14,410 nt of DNA from Kiritimatiellales bacterium. GTDB lineage: Bacteria > Verrucomicrobiota > Kiritimatiellia > Kiritimatiellales > Pontiellaceae. Position numbers and translations under genes: made by a program. The DNA lies in assembly GCA_030625905.1 (NCBI GenBank), contig DAOUQA010000030.1, forward strand, positions 1-14,410. Reading direction: 5' to 3'. Shown here piece by piece: positions 1 to 7,080 of this stretch (positions are counted from its first letter, which is position 1; each line of letters begins with the position of its first letter). The notes beneath the pieces are model-generated. The model was not told the origin of the DNA, made no database searches, and was given only the letters and a program-made list of their open reading frames with translations.

Positions 1-296
1 CTCTCTGCAAAACGCGCAACGTGGCGGTGCAAACCATCAAATCGATTTCACGCGGCCCGCAGGACGATGCGACGAAGAAATACAATATGTGGTACGCACC
101 GCTTGATGAACAGGAAGCCATCGATCACGCCGTCCACTGGGCGCTCGCCAACCCGCAGGTCTTCCTGAACACGGCGGCCGACATCACCCTGCTTCCGAAA
201 GTACTGGAGGCAGCCAAGGCGGCGGGGGAACGACCCTCCGATGAAACGATGGAAGCCGACATTGAGAAGTACGGCATCACGCCGCTGTTCACTTGA
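1..296 (+). CDS. Aldo/keto reductase, C-terminal part (5' end outside window)
   Basis: The frame is open from base 3 to a TGA at 294-296, so this is the tail of a gene that begins before the window. The GTG at 21 is internal to it, not a start. The roughly 97 visible residues match the end of aldo/keto reductases: an SI-SRGP segment, then PLDEQEAIDHAVHWALANPQ and FLNTAADITLLPKVLEAA, which correspond to the last helices after the NADPH-binding loop. Such enzymes reduce or oxidise carbonyls with NAD(P)H on a TIM barrel. The catalytic Asp-Tyr-Lys-His set would lie upstream and cannot be checked, so no substrate can be given. The gene converges on the helicase gene, with only 4 bases between the two stop codons and no obvious terminator hairpin between them. 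Confidence 0.82.
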   Translation, partial: LCKTRNVAVQTIKSISRGPQDDATKKYNMWYAPLDEQEAIDHAVHWALANPQVFLNTAADITLLPKVLEAAKAAGERPSDETMEADIEKYGITPLFT

Positions 297-300
297 AAAT

Positions 301-3300
301 CTACAGGCTCAATAGTTCCTGCACGTCTTCCCAGGTCAGCTTCTGCATGACCTGCTCGTCGGTGGTAAGGGTGGCGTCGATAATTCCCTGTTTGCGCTGC
401 TGCATTTCGACAACCCTTTCCTCTACGGTGCCCTTGGTAACGAGCTTGACGCTATAGACAGTGCGCTTCTGTCCGATGCGATGGGCACGATCGGTAGCCT
501 GATCTTCGACGGCGGGGTTCCACCACGGATCAAAATGGATTACCATGTCGGCACCCGTCAGGTTGAGGCCGGTTCCGCCCGCTTTGAGGCTCATCAGGAA
601 GGCGGGAATGTCGTGGTTCTTGTTGAACTTCTTGACTACATCCTGGCGATCCTTGGTGCTACCGTCGAGATAGCAGTATTTCAGGTCGCGCGAATCCATC
701 TCCTTCCTGAGGATGGCGAGCATGGAGGTGAATTGGCTAAAGACCAGCACACGGTGCTTACTGTCGAGGGCCTCGTCGAGCAGCTCGAAGAAAAGATCCA
801 TCTTGGCGGATGGATGTTTGCTCTCGACGCCGTCGAGCTTGAGCAGGTCGATGTGGCAGCAGGTCTGCCGAAGACGCAGCAGTGTCTTGAGGATTTCCAT
901 GCGGCACTTGTTAAAGCCATCCTTTTCAACCATGCTGCTGATTTTGTTCCTGGAGTCTTCGAGCAACTGGGCATAGACCTTGTGCTGGTCTTCGGTCAGC
1001 TTGCAGGGCGCAACGCGCTCGATTTTTGGCGGCAGGTCCTTGGCAACATATTTCTTAAGGCGGCGTAACAGGAACGGATGCAGCTTGCGCCGCAACTTGG
1101 CCTGCGCATATTCGCCGTCGGAACCGCCGCCGAGGATGGGCAGTTCATAGAACTCGCGGAAATCCTTGTGACTCCCGAGATAGCTCGGCATCAGAAAGTC
1201 CATGATCGACCAAAGGTCGGTCACACTGTTTTCGATGGGCGTTCCGGTGAGGACCAAACGGTGCTCGGCCTTGATCTTCTTGGCCGCCAAGGCATTCTGG
1301 GTGGAGCGGTTCTTGATATGCTGCGCCTCGTCGAGGATCGCGATGGAATAGGTGTATTCCAGATGCTTCTCAATATCGCGCCGCATCAGGGCATAGGACG
1401 TGATGACGATATCGGACTTTTCGACCTTCTTCCATTTGCGGTGGCGATCTGTTCCATGCAACAACAGCACCTTCAGATTGGGCGTGAACTTTGCAGCCTC
1501 TTCCTTCCAGTTTTCAACGAGACTGGTTGGGCAAACGACCAGGCTAGGCTTTCCGCCGAGGTCTTCATCGGCACGCCCCAACTGGATCCACGCCAGAGTT
1601 TGGATGGTTTTCCCCAGCCCCATTTCGTCGGCAAGGATTCCGCAAAAGGAGCGTTTCTCGAGAAAGCGAAGCCAATTGACCCCTTCTTGCTGGTAGGAGC
1701 GCAATGTACCTTTTAAACGCGGGCTGAGTTCGACCGGTTCGACCGATTCCTGCTCGTTCTGCCGCTTGGCTTTTTCCAGCCATGCCGGCGTCGCCTCGAT
1801 ATCTATGCCATCCAACCCGTTAAGCGAGGATTGAACATAGCTTCCATAGATGCCGCTCATGCGGAAGGTACCGGGCCTGTCGCCCGCGCCAACGGCACAG
1901 TCCTCAAATACTTCGCGCGCCTGCTGGATCGCATCGGCATCGAGCAGAATGGTACGCCCATCGCGCTCAACAAAGGAATCGCCCTTCATCAATGCGCGCT
2001 GGATGTCCCGTTCGGAAATACTTCCGGTGCCCGTTTCGTAGTCATAGCCCACATCGAAATAGTCGCCCGCAGCGGATTCATTGACGTGGATGACCGGCAT
2101 GACGTAGTCGGCCGTTTCGGCAAAGGGTTTAATGCGTCCCTCAAGCTCGACCTTCCAGCCCATGCGGCGGATCCTCGGCACACCGCTACCGAGGAAGTTG
2201 AGTACCTCGCGCGGCCCCACGATATTCCTGAGTGTATCGCCCGCCCGGCCGATAAACCCAACAACCTCCAGTTTCTGAACCGCTTTTTTCTCCGCATCCA
2301 TATTACGAATACGGTAGCGCAACAAATCCTTTTTGTCGGGAATGGCAAAGTTTCCGCGCATATCGGCACGGCCGGCGACCAGCTCGATTTCGTCGTTGTA
2401 GCGGGCGTAGAGCGTGGCGGAAAGCGAGGCCGGACTGCCCTTGAGCACCAGGTGGAATTTGGGTTTGGCCGGCTTCATGAAGAAGAGATCCGGGGTGATG
2501 GTGCTGCGCACCAGCATCTGCTTTTCGATCTGCACAAGATCGGTCATCAGGAAGGCGGGAACGTCCGTGCGCGGAATGGAAATAGGCTCGCGATAGATTT
2601 CGCGAAGCGAACGCGACAGCAGATCGTTCAGCGGCCAAAACTGGCCATCGCAAAAAACCCACCCAAGCGTATTTCCGACCACATAGAATGGAAGCGAGGA
2701 AGCCGCCCCGCCCGGGAAATCGGTGTAAAGCTCCAGCAGAAGCTCGCCACTCTCGCGATCAAGATCCATTTCCATAACCGAGTCCAACATCTCGGAATGA
2801 ACCGCATAGCCTTTCGCTCGGTTTTTCTCGAAGAGGGCTTTCCCGGGGTACAACCGCAGCAGGTTAATGAAATCGGAAACGGAAAGCTGCAGCACATTCT
2901 TTACCGGACCGCCCGACAGATCCTCCAGTGCATGAAGAATCTTTTCGTCGCGATGTGGAAAGGAAAAGGCGGTGTCGGCCGAGACGTTGCCGGCCGGAGT
3001 GCGCTTGCCGGAAACCTCGACATAGAGGCCAATCTCAATCTTCCCGATGAGCACCTGCTTTTGCCAGTATTCGGGAAGCTCCACCATCAAACGGGCTTTC
3101 ACCGCTCCGGGATCCGCCCTTTTAACGCACTGGATATATTTGCCCGCCGCTTTCTTTTTGAGCCGCTCGGCCCACCGGCGCTCCGCATTGGCCTCCTCCT
3201 GCGCCGGGTCGACATTGCGGCGAATAACCTCCATGCCCATCGCCACGAGATGCGAGCAGATGAGGCCGCGATCCTGGTTATCGCGGCACGGGCAAAGATT

Positions 3301-3507
3301 GTCGGGATACCCTCCCGGCTTCGGCACCTTGAATTTTGAGCGCATTCCGCGCGGGCCGAGGTTGAGCACCCCCGAAATCAGCGGGTGTTCATAGGTGATC
3401 TTTTCCACTACGCCCCGGGTAAACAACGACTTTCCATCGCGAAAAGCACGCCAACCCGCCCAATCCTTCAGATCCTTCTCCGTAAATGATACCTTATCGC
3501 TCATCAC
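301..3507 (-). CDS. SWIM zinc finger / SNF2-family DEAD-like helicase
   Basis: This 1068-residue protein is a bacterial SNF2/HepA-like ATPase, expected to translocate on double-stranded DNA and remodel DNA-protein or transcription complexes in the cytoplasm. Residues 72-86 form a SWIM zinc-binding motif (C72, C74, C84, H86). A long, poorly conserved region follows (about 100-590). The helicase core shows Walker A DEMGLGKT (627-634), Walker B DEAQ (726-729), motif III TGTPIEN (754-760), LVFSQF (921-926), LDGSTKDRQ (947-955) and the C-terminal box DPWWNPAVEDQATDRAHRIGQ (993-1013). All core motifs are intact, so it should be active. Start: tandem ATGs at 3505-3507 and 3502-3504, with AAGGGG about 8 bases upstream. 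The gene is divergent from panD. Its cellular role (repair, RNA polymerase recycling or other) cannot be read from the sequence. Confidence 0.93.
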   Translation of the reverse strand: MMSDKVSFTEKDLKDWAGWRAFRDGKSLFTRGVVEKITYEHPLISGVLNLGPRGMRSKFKVPKPGGYPDNLCPCRDNQDRGLICSHLVAMGMEVIRRNVDPAQEEANAERRWAERLKKKAAGKYIQCVKRADPGAVKARLMVELPEYWQKQVLIGKIEIGLYVEVSGKRTPAGNVSADTAFSFPHRDEKILHALEDLSGGPVKNVLQLSVSDFINLLRLYPGKALFEKNRAKGYAVHSEMLDSVMEMDLDRESGELLLELYTDFPGGAASSLPFYVVGNTLGWVFCDGQFWPLNDLLSRSLREIYREPISIPRTDVPAFLMTDLVQIEKQMLVRSTITPDLFFMKPAKPKFHLVLKGSPASLSATLYARYNDEIELVAGRADMRGNFAIPDKKDLLRYRIRNMDAEKKAVQKLEVVGFIGRAGDTLRNIVGPREVLNFLGSGVPRIRRMGWKVELEGRIKPFAETADYVMPVIHVNESAAGDYFDVGYDYETGTGSISERDIQRALMKGDSFVERDGRTILLDADAIQQAREVFEDCAVGAGDRPGTFRMSGIYGSYVQSSLNGLDGIDIEATPAWLEKAKRQNEQESVEPVELSPRLKGTLRSYQQEGVNWLRFLEKRSFCGILADEMGLGKTIQTLAWIQLGRADEDLGGKPSLVVCPTSLVENWKEEAAKFTPNLKVLLLHGTDRHRKWKKVEKSDIVITSYALMRRDIEKHLEYTYSIAILDEAQHIKNRSTQNALAAKKIKAEHRLVLTGTPIENSVTDLWSIMDFLMPSYLGSHKDFREFYELPILGGGSDGEYAQAKLRRKLHPFLLRRLKKYVAKDLPPKIERVAPCKLTEDQHKVYAQLLEDSRNKISSMVEKDGFNKCRMEILKTLLRLRQTCCHIDLLKLDGVESKHPSAKMDLFFELLDEALDSKHRVLVFSQFTSMLAILRKEMDSRDLKYCYLDGSTKDRQDVVKKFNKNHDIPAFLMSLKAGGTGLNLTGADMVIHFDPWWNPAVEDQATDRAHRIGQKRTVYSVKLVTKGTVEERVVEMQQRKQGIIDATLTTDEQVMQKLTWEDVQELLSL

Positions 3508-3723
3508 CCATACCCCTTGGACGTAACTAGAAAATAGTCTCCATTTTCACCGTTTTTGTGAAGAAATCCATAAAAAACTTTAGATTTTGTCCGGCTCCCT
3601 GAAAATACCCGTAAAATCCGTGTTGGATAATCAACGTTTTACCCGAAATCCTCCCAAACAATTTGTTGACGGAAGCTCTTGCGCGAGTGCAATATCCGCC
3701 GCTTTGAAACTTGAGGAAATTCC
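3508..3723. other. Divergent intergenic region between helicase and panD
   Basis: This 216-base, AT-richer spacer separates two divergent genes and must hold both promoters. A short inverted repeat, TTCAC (3546-3550) and GTGAA (3558-3562), lies about 40 bases before the helicase start and could be an operator half-site pair, though arms of 5 bases are easily found by chance. No open reading frame or RNA gene is apparent. I could not pick a convincing helicase promoter. Confidence 0.4.
3666..3695 (+). promoter_or_regulatory. Candidate sigma70 promoter of panD
   Basis: TTGACG at 3666-3671 is one base from the -35 consensus. CAATAT at 3690-3695, after an 18-base spacer, is a weak -10 match (3 of 6). 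Transcription would begin near 3702, leaving a leader of about 20 bases that contains the GAGGAAA ribosome site at 3713-3719. The position is good, the -10 is poor. Confidence 0.3.
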
Positions 3724-4077
3724 ATGCAACGGATCATGAAAAAATCCAAGATACACACCGCCACCATCACGGGACTGGAGCTGTATTACGAGGGTAGCAT
3801 CACAATTGACCGCGATTTGCTCGACAGGGCCGACATGCTTCCCGGCGAACAGGTGCAGGTCGTCAACCTCAACAACGGCGAACGGTTAATTACCTACACC
3901 ATCTCCGGCGAACGCGGCACCGGCCTGATCGAACTCAACGGCCCGGCCGCGCGCCGCGCCGCCATCGGCGACAAGGTCATCATTATTTCCTACGGCAACT
4001 ACGACGAAGCGGAGGCGAAAATTCTTGAGCCAATCGTCGTCTTCGTTGATGAGAACAACCGTGCCGTCCGGAAATAA
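3724..4077 (+). CDS. panD: Aspartate 1-decarboxylase (pyruvoyl enzyme) proenzyme
   Basis: PanD decarboxylates L-aspartate to beta-alanine, the precursor of pantothenate and coenzyme A, in the cytoplasm. The 117-residue proenzyme self-cleaves to give beta and alpha chains, the new alpha-chain serine becoming the pyruvoyl cofactor. From the ATG at 3724, the cleavage site YYEGS puts Gly24-Ser25 at the same numbers as in E. coli, and R54, T57 and Y58 also coincide with the known catalytic and self-processing residues. The later ERGTG and NGPAARRAAIGDKVIIISYG segments are typical. GAGG at 3713-3716 sits 7 bases before this ATG, which supports it over the in-frame ATG at 3736. The C-terminus is a little shorter than in E. 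coli (126 residues). No other pantothenate gene is adjacent; the next gene is a methyltransferase. Confidence 0.96.
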   Translation: MQRIMKKSKIHTATITGLELYYEGSITIDRDLLDRADMLPGEQVQVVNLNNGERLITYTISGERGTGLIELNGPAARRAAIGDKVIIISYGNYDEAEAKILEPIVVFVDENNRAVRK

Positions 4078-4120
4078 GGTTGTGCACACGGACATTCGGC
4101 AGGTTGCGGGTCAGACGAAA

Positions 4121-4197
4121 GGACAGGCTCATTTAATGACAGGACCATTTCCCTCCCAGAAAAGAAAAAATCATCCTGTCATCCAATAATCCTGTCC
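4121..4197. repeat. Long imperfect palindrome, CCTGTC type
   Basis: The left arm (4121-4153) is inverted in the right arm (4165-4197). I count about 24 matches in the outer 30 positions, with the core TGACAGGA/TCCTGTCA paired exactly. Each arm also holds two copies of the short motif CCTGTC (or GACAGG), so the element combines direct and inverted repetition. It fills most of the panD-methyltransferase gap and ends 15 bases before the methyltransferase ATG. It may be an amplified intergenic element. A role as hairpin terminator or attenuator is possible, but there is no clean U-tract after the stem. Confidence 0.7.
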
Positions 4198-4212
4198 AAA
4201 CAAATCCAAAAA

Positions 4213-5406
4213 ATGAGCACATACCTCTACCAAAAGACCAACCACTATTTCGGCCAACTCGCCTCCGGCACCGAAAAATGCGGCGAGGCCGAACTCAAGG
4301 GACTTGGGGCAACCAACATCAAGCCCGGCTACCTCGGCGTCTACTTCTGCGCCAACCAGCGCACGCTCTACGATATCGTCTATCGCACCCGTATCTTCTC
4401 GCGCATCCTCGCCCCGCTGATCGTGTTCGATTGCCACTCCGAAAAATACCTCTACAAGACCGCGCAAAATATCGACTGGTCCGACTTCCTCACCCTCACC
4501 AAAACCTTTGCCATCACCTCCAATGTAGCCGACAGCAACATCCGCAACTCGCAATATGCCGGACACGTTTTCAAGGATGCCATCGTTGACCAGTTCCGCG
4601 ACAAGACCGGCGAGCGCCCTAACGTCGACACCCATAATCCCGATCTCCAGCTCAACCTTTACATCCACGAAAACAAGGCACGCATCAGCGTCGACCTCGG
4701 CGGCGGCTCCCTGCACAAGCGCGGCTACCGCGCCCAATCCGTCGAAGCCCCCATGCAGGAAACCCTCGCCGCCGCCATCATCCAACTCTCCGACTGGCAC
4801 GGCGAACGCCCGCTCCACGACCCCTTCTGCGGCTCCGGCACCCTGCTCTGCGAAGCCCTCATGAAGCAGTGCAACATACCCGCCGCCTACCTTCGAAAAA
4901 AATTTGGTTTCCTGCGTCTTCCCGACTTCGATGCCACCGTCTGGAACCAGGTCAAGACCAAGGCCAACGCCGAGATGATTCAGATTGGGCAGGCTGGAAG
5001 TGCTGCCCCACATGTGGAGCAGGCATCCCTGCCTGCTCAAGCACTAATAAGCGGAAGCGATATCAGCACCGATGCCGTCAAGGCCGTGCGCGCCAACCGC
5101 GCCGCCCTTCCAGACGCTGGAAAGATCAAGGTGCGCCGCGCGGACTTCCACGATCTGGAAGGGTTCGACAACACCACCATCGTTACCAACCCGCCCTACG
5201 GCATCCGTCTTGGCGACAAGGAAGGCGCCACCGCCCTGCTCAAGGAGTTCGGCGATTTCCTGAAACAAAAATGTACCGGCTGCACCGCCTTCATCTACTA
5301 TGGCGATGCCTCGCTCGCGAAGAAGCTCGGCCTCAAGCCCGAGTGGAAACAGCCCCTGCGCAGCGGCGGCCTCGACGGCATCCTCTGCAAATACGAGCTG
5401 TATTAG
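4213..5406 (+). CDS. rlmL: THUMP-domain class I SAM-dependent RNA methyltransferase (RlmL N-domain-like)
   Basis: The 397-residue protein resembles the N-terminal half of E. coli RlmL, which makes m2G2445 in 23S rRNA, and single-domain homologues in other bacteria. Residues 1 to about 160 form the ferredoxin-like plus THUMP RNA-binding part. The Rossmann methyltransferase follows, with the SAM-binding motif DPFCGSGT (203-210), GSDIS (281-285, motif II) and the catalytic NPPYG (326-330) typical of exocyclic-amine methylation of guanine. Residues about 259-279 form an Ala/Gln-rich linker coded by a nested palindrome (4999-5045). No Shine-Dalgarno sequence is visible before the ATG (leader AAACAAATCCAAAAA), so initiation is either SD-independent or affected by the palindrome just upstream. 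The start is kept because the family N-terminus fits here. The exact rRNA target is inferred. Confidence 0.88.
   Translation: MSTYLYQKTNHYFGQLASGTEKCGEAELKGLGATNIKPGYLGVYFCANQRTLYDIVYRTRIFSRILAPLIVFDCHSEKYLYKTAQNIDWSDFLTLTKTFAITSNVADSNIRNSQYAGHVFKDAIVDQFRDKTGERPNVDTHNPDLQLNLYIHENKARISVDLGGGSLHKRGYRAQSVEAPMQETLAAAIIQLSDWHGERPLHDPFCGSGTLLCEALMKQCNIPAAYLRKKFGFLRLPDFDATVWNQVKTKANAEMIQIGQAGSAAPHVEQASLPAQALISGSDISTDAVKAVRANRAALPDAGKIKVRRADFHDLEGFDNTTIVTNPPYGIRLGDKEGATALLKEFGDFLKQKCTGCTAFIYYGDASLAKKLGLKPEWKQPLRSGGLDGILCKYELY
4999..5045. repeat. Nested palindromic element inside the methyltransferase coding sequence
   Basis: Three inverted repeats are stacked here. The outer arms AGTGCT/AGCACT lie at 4999-5004 and 5040-5045. 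A 10-base palindrome CCACATGTGG lies at 5008-5017. A perfect 9-bp hairpin has arms GAGCAGGCA (5017-5025) and TGCCTGCTC (5030-5038) with loop TCCC. It is read in frame as residues 263-278, in a loop between the SAM motif region and motif II. No reading-frame damage results. Confidence 0.75.
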
Positions 5407-5416
5407 AAAATATTAA

Positions 5417-5560
5417 AATATCGGACTGACCCTTCATGTGGGTGTAGAGATCGCTTACCCGCAGGGAAGCGATGTGCGCAATGTAGACGATGCTCCACTG
5501 GGCGGATGCGGAGACATCGACTTCGGTGTCGTCGATAAAGCGGGCGGTGCAGGTGTAGTT
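5417..5560 (-). pseudogene. Relic of a bacterial Ig-like (Big_2-type) repeat
   Basis: On the minus strand, about 48 residues read like one beta-sandwich repeat of secreted surface proteins: NYTCTARFIDDTEVDVSASA, then QWSIV and SLRVSD, the usual Tyr-x-Cys/Asp-x-(T/S)-x-DVS-x-x-x-x-W pattern. There is no proper start, and the frame continues into the convergent methyltransferase as meaningless sequence, so only a fragment remains. It lies just after the kinase stop codon. The resemblance is judged from memory of the motif, and a spurious match is possible over so short a stretch. Confidence 0.38.
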
Positions 5561-5575
5561 GGTCAACGAACAATA

Positions 5576-5591
5576 CGTAGTACGCACTACG
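5576..5591 (-). terminator. Small hairpin just after the kinase stop codon
   Basis: CGTAGT (5576-5581) and ACTACG (5586-5591) pair around a 4-base loop, 1 base past the TGA of the kinase gene (5593-5595). CGTATTG is also directly repeated on both sides. There is no T-tract, so it is a weak terminator at best and may only protect the 3' end. Confidence 0.25.
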
Positions 5592-5592
5592 C

Positions 5593-6924
5593 TCAATACG
5601 CGTAGTCGCTGCCGCCGATGAATTCGCGAAAGAGGGAGTTTGAAGGGATACCTGCCTCGTCCACATCGGTGCGGAGCGGCTCGAGGAACCGCATGACGCG
5701 CCGGGCGCGCAGGAAGGCGTCCTGCCGCTTGAGGTCATTTTGGTAGCGCTGCATCGCCTCCGGAAAAAAGTGGAAAAGCTTGTTTTTCAGCACCGGAAAT
5801 TCGTAGGGCATGGCACTATTGACGAGAAAGTCGACGTTTCCAATGAACGGAATAATGTTCTGCAACTCGCTTTTGCGGACATAGTGCCAATGCGTGAGGG
5901 TTTTCAAAGGCTCGTGGTTGCGGCTCCAACTGTCGCGGATCATCCGGCGCAGCAGGCGGTGGTCGGCCCAGCGCATGAATTCGTCCTGCTCGTTGTGCAA
6001 CTGACCGAGCGTTTCGATGTAGAGCCGGAACTTATGGCTATCCGGCACGCTGCGGGTCATGTCGGAATAGAGCCCGTGCAGGCAGTCCATCAGCAGGATT
6101 TCATCGTCGGCCAGCCACATTTCATGCACGTCCAACGTCCGCTTTCCGGTGTGGAAATCATAATGGGGCGTCTTGACGGTTTCCCCGGCGAGCAACTGCT
6201 CCAGATGCTGATTGATCAAGTCGATGTCGAGAGCCTGCGGGGTTTCATAGTCGTAGTCGCCAAACTCGTCCTTGGGGTGCATTTCGAGATCGAAGAAATA
6301 GTGGTCGACATTGATCGCCCTAAGCTTTTTACCCTGCGCGGCAAGCTGCTCCCCCATCTTGATCGTGGTGGTGGTTTTTCCGGAAGACGACGGGCCGGCC
6401 ACGATGATCAAGCGGACGTTGTCGCCATGCTCCAACACCCGCTGGCCGGCGGCACGGCATTCGTTGGCATAGCGCTCCTCGCACGCTACCACCAGTCCGG
6501 GATACTCCCCGTTCTCGATAATCCGGTTGATTCCGGCGATGGACTCGCACCCGTGTTCAATGTTCCAGCGCAGCACTTCGTAGATATGCCGGTATGGAAT
6601 GTTATCGGTGGCTTCGATCGCGCCGCGCTGCACCTCGCGTACCTTGGTGCGCTTGTGGCGATAGATGATATAGGCGCGGGCAGTGTCGACATGTCCATTT
6701 TCCATCAGGACGGATTCGACGATATCCTGCAAATCCTCGACCGTTGGGATTTGCCCGGCATAGCTTTCCGCAGCGCGCCGCTCCACGGCCACGGAGAGCC
6801 GTTCGGCCTCTTCAAAGCCAAAGCCGCCGATTGATGCGGCGGCCTTGAAGATGGCGGTGGCGATCCGGCTACGGTCGTAGGGAACGATCTGGCCATCGCG
6901 CTTGATGATGGTTCCCTGCCTCAT
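5593..6924 (-). CDS. ATP-cone domain fused to a uridine kinase-like P-loop kinase
   Basis: The 443-residue protein begins with an ATP-cone (about 4-95: IIKRDGQIVPYDRSRI, then VEDLQDIVESVL and ARAYIIYRHKR), the small dATP/ATP sensor best known from NrdR and class I/III ribonucleotide reductases. A P-loop kinase of the phosphoribulokinase/uridine kinase superfamily follows, with Walker A GPSSSGKTTT (177-186), INVDHYFFD (204-212), a substrate-loop-like HYDFHTGKR (254-262) and a Walker B-like LLMDCLHGL (277-285). The likely reaction is ATP-dependent phosphorylation of a small hydroxyl substrate, perhaps a nucleoside, gated by nucleotide binding to the cone. The substrate is not known. Archaeal 2-phosphoglycerate kinases also carry ATP-cones, but these kinase motifs look closer to uridine kinase. 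The ATG at 6922-6924 lies in a hairpin loop, with AGGA just upstream of the stem. Confidence 0.82.
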   Translation of the reverse strand: MRQGTIIKRDGQIVPYDRSRIATAIFKAAASIGGFGFEEAERLSVAVERRAAESYAGQIPTVEDLQDIVESVLMENGHVDTARAYIIYRHKRTKVREVQRGAIEATDNIPYRHIYEVLRWNIEHGCESIAGINRIIENGEYPGLVVACEERYANECRAAGQRVLEHGDNVRLIIVAGPSSSGKTTTTIKMGEQLAAQGKKLRAINVDHYFFDLEMHPKDEFGDYDYETPQALDIDLINQHLEQLLAGETVKTPHYDFHTGKRTLDVHEMWLADDEILLMDCLHGLYSDMTRSVPDSHKFRLYIETLGQLHNEQDEFMRWADHRLLRRMIRDSWSRNHEPLKTLTHWHYVRKSELQNIIPFIGNVDFLVNSAMPYEFPVLKNKLFHFFPEAMQRYQNDLKRQDAFLRARRVMRFLEPLRTDVDEAGIPSNSLFREFIGGSDYAY

Positions 6925-6933
6925 GGCAGGGAA
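6912..6933 (-). promoter_or_regulatory. Start-codon hairpin of the ATP-cone kinase
   Basis: In the mRNA, TTCCCTGCC and GGCAGGGAA (9 perfect pairs, 6 of them G-C) enclose a 4-base loop ATGA that contains the AUG of the kinase gene. The AGGA ribosome site lies just 5' of the stem. The 3' arm codes for residues 2-4. Folding would be expected to hinder initiation, or to place the AUG in an exposed loop. Confidence 0.6.
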
Positions 6934-6938
6934 ATCCT

Positions 6939-7062
6939 AATTTCTAAACCCGAAATCCTAAACAAATCCAAATGGTTTAAACCGGAATGCTCAAAACAGC
7001 GGGTTTGGCTCATTTCCAATTTCCGGAATTTGATATTGTTTAGCATTTAGTGCTTAGAATTT
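6939..7062. repeat. Long imperfect palindrome, AATYCTAAAC type
   Basis: The left arm (6939-6997) and the reverse complement of the right arm (7002-7062) align over about 60 positions with scattered mismatches, sharing blocks such as TTCTAA, CTAAACAA and TCAAAT. The arms are AT-rich and made of short, varied repeats of AATCCTAAAC. The element fills the spacer between the rpoD stop and the kinase start and ends 14 bases before the kinase ATG. From memory, similar degenerate intergenic palindromes occur in planctomycete, lentisphaeran and kiritimatiellote genomes; this is not checked here. Confidence 0.72.
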
Positions 7063-7063
7063 G

Positions 7064-7080
7064 AATGCCCGGCGGGCATT
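7064..7080 (-). terminator. Candidate rpoD terminator hairpin
   Basis: AATGCCC and GGGCATT (7 pairs) form a tight stem around a 3-base loop, overlapping the TAA of rpoD (7079-7081). On the minus strand it is followed by CAAATTCT, only a weak U-run. The position at the gene end supports termination, the poor U-tract argues against it. Confidence 0.4.

Noticed and set aside
1831..3339. Long open frame (502 codons) on the plus strand, antisense to the helicase
   Set aside because: It is the mirror of a well-supported SNF2 gene; its residues show no family motifs and no ribosome site, and long antisense frames are expected in GC-rich coding DNA.
4171..5040. 289-codon minus-strand frame opposite the methyltransferase
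   Set aside because: It is Gly/Val/Glu-rich as expected of a reverse reading, and the plus strand holds DPFCGSGT in the same span.
4999..5045. CRISPR-like repeat
   Set aside because: Only one copy exists in the window and it lies within a coding frame; there are no spacers and no cas genes.
5740..6834. 364-codon plus-strand frame opposite the ATP-cone kinase
   Set aside because: Antisense shadow: the minus strand carries clear ATP-cone and Walker motifs over the same bases.
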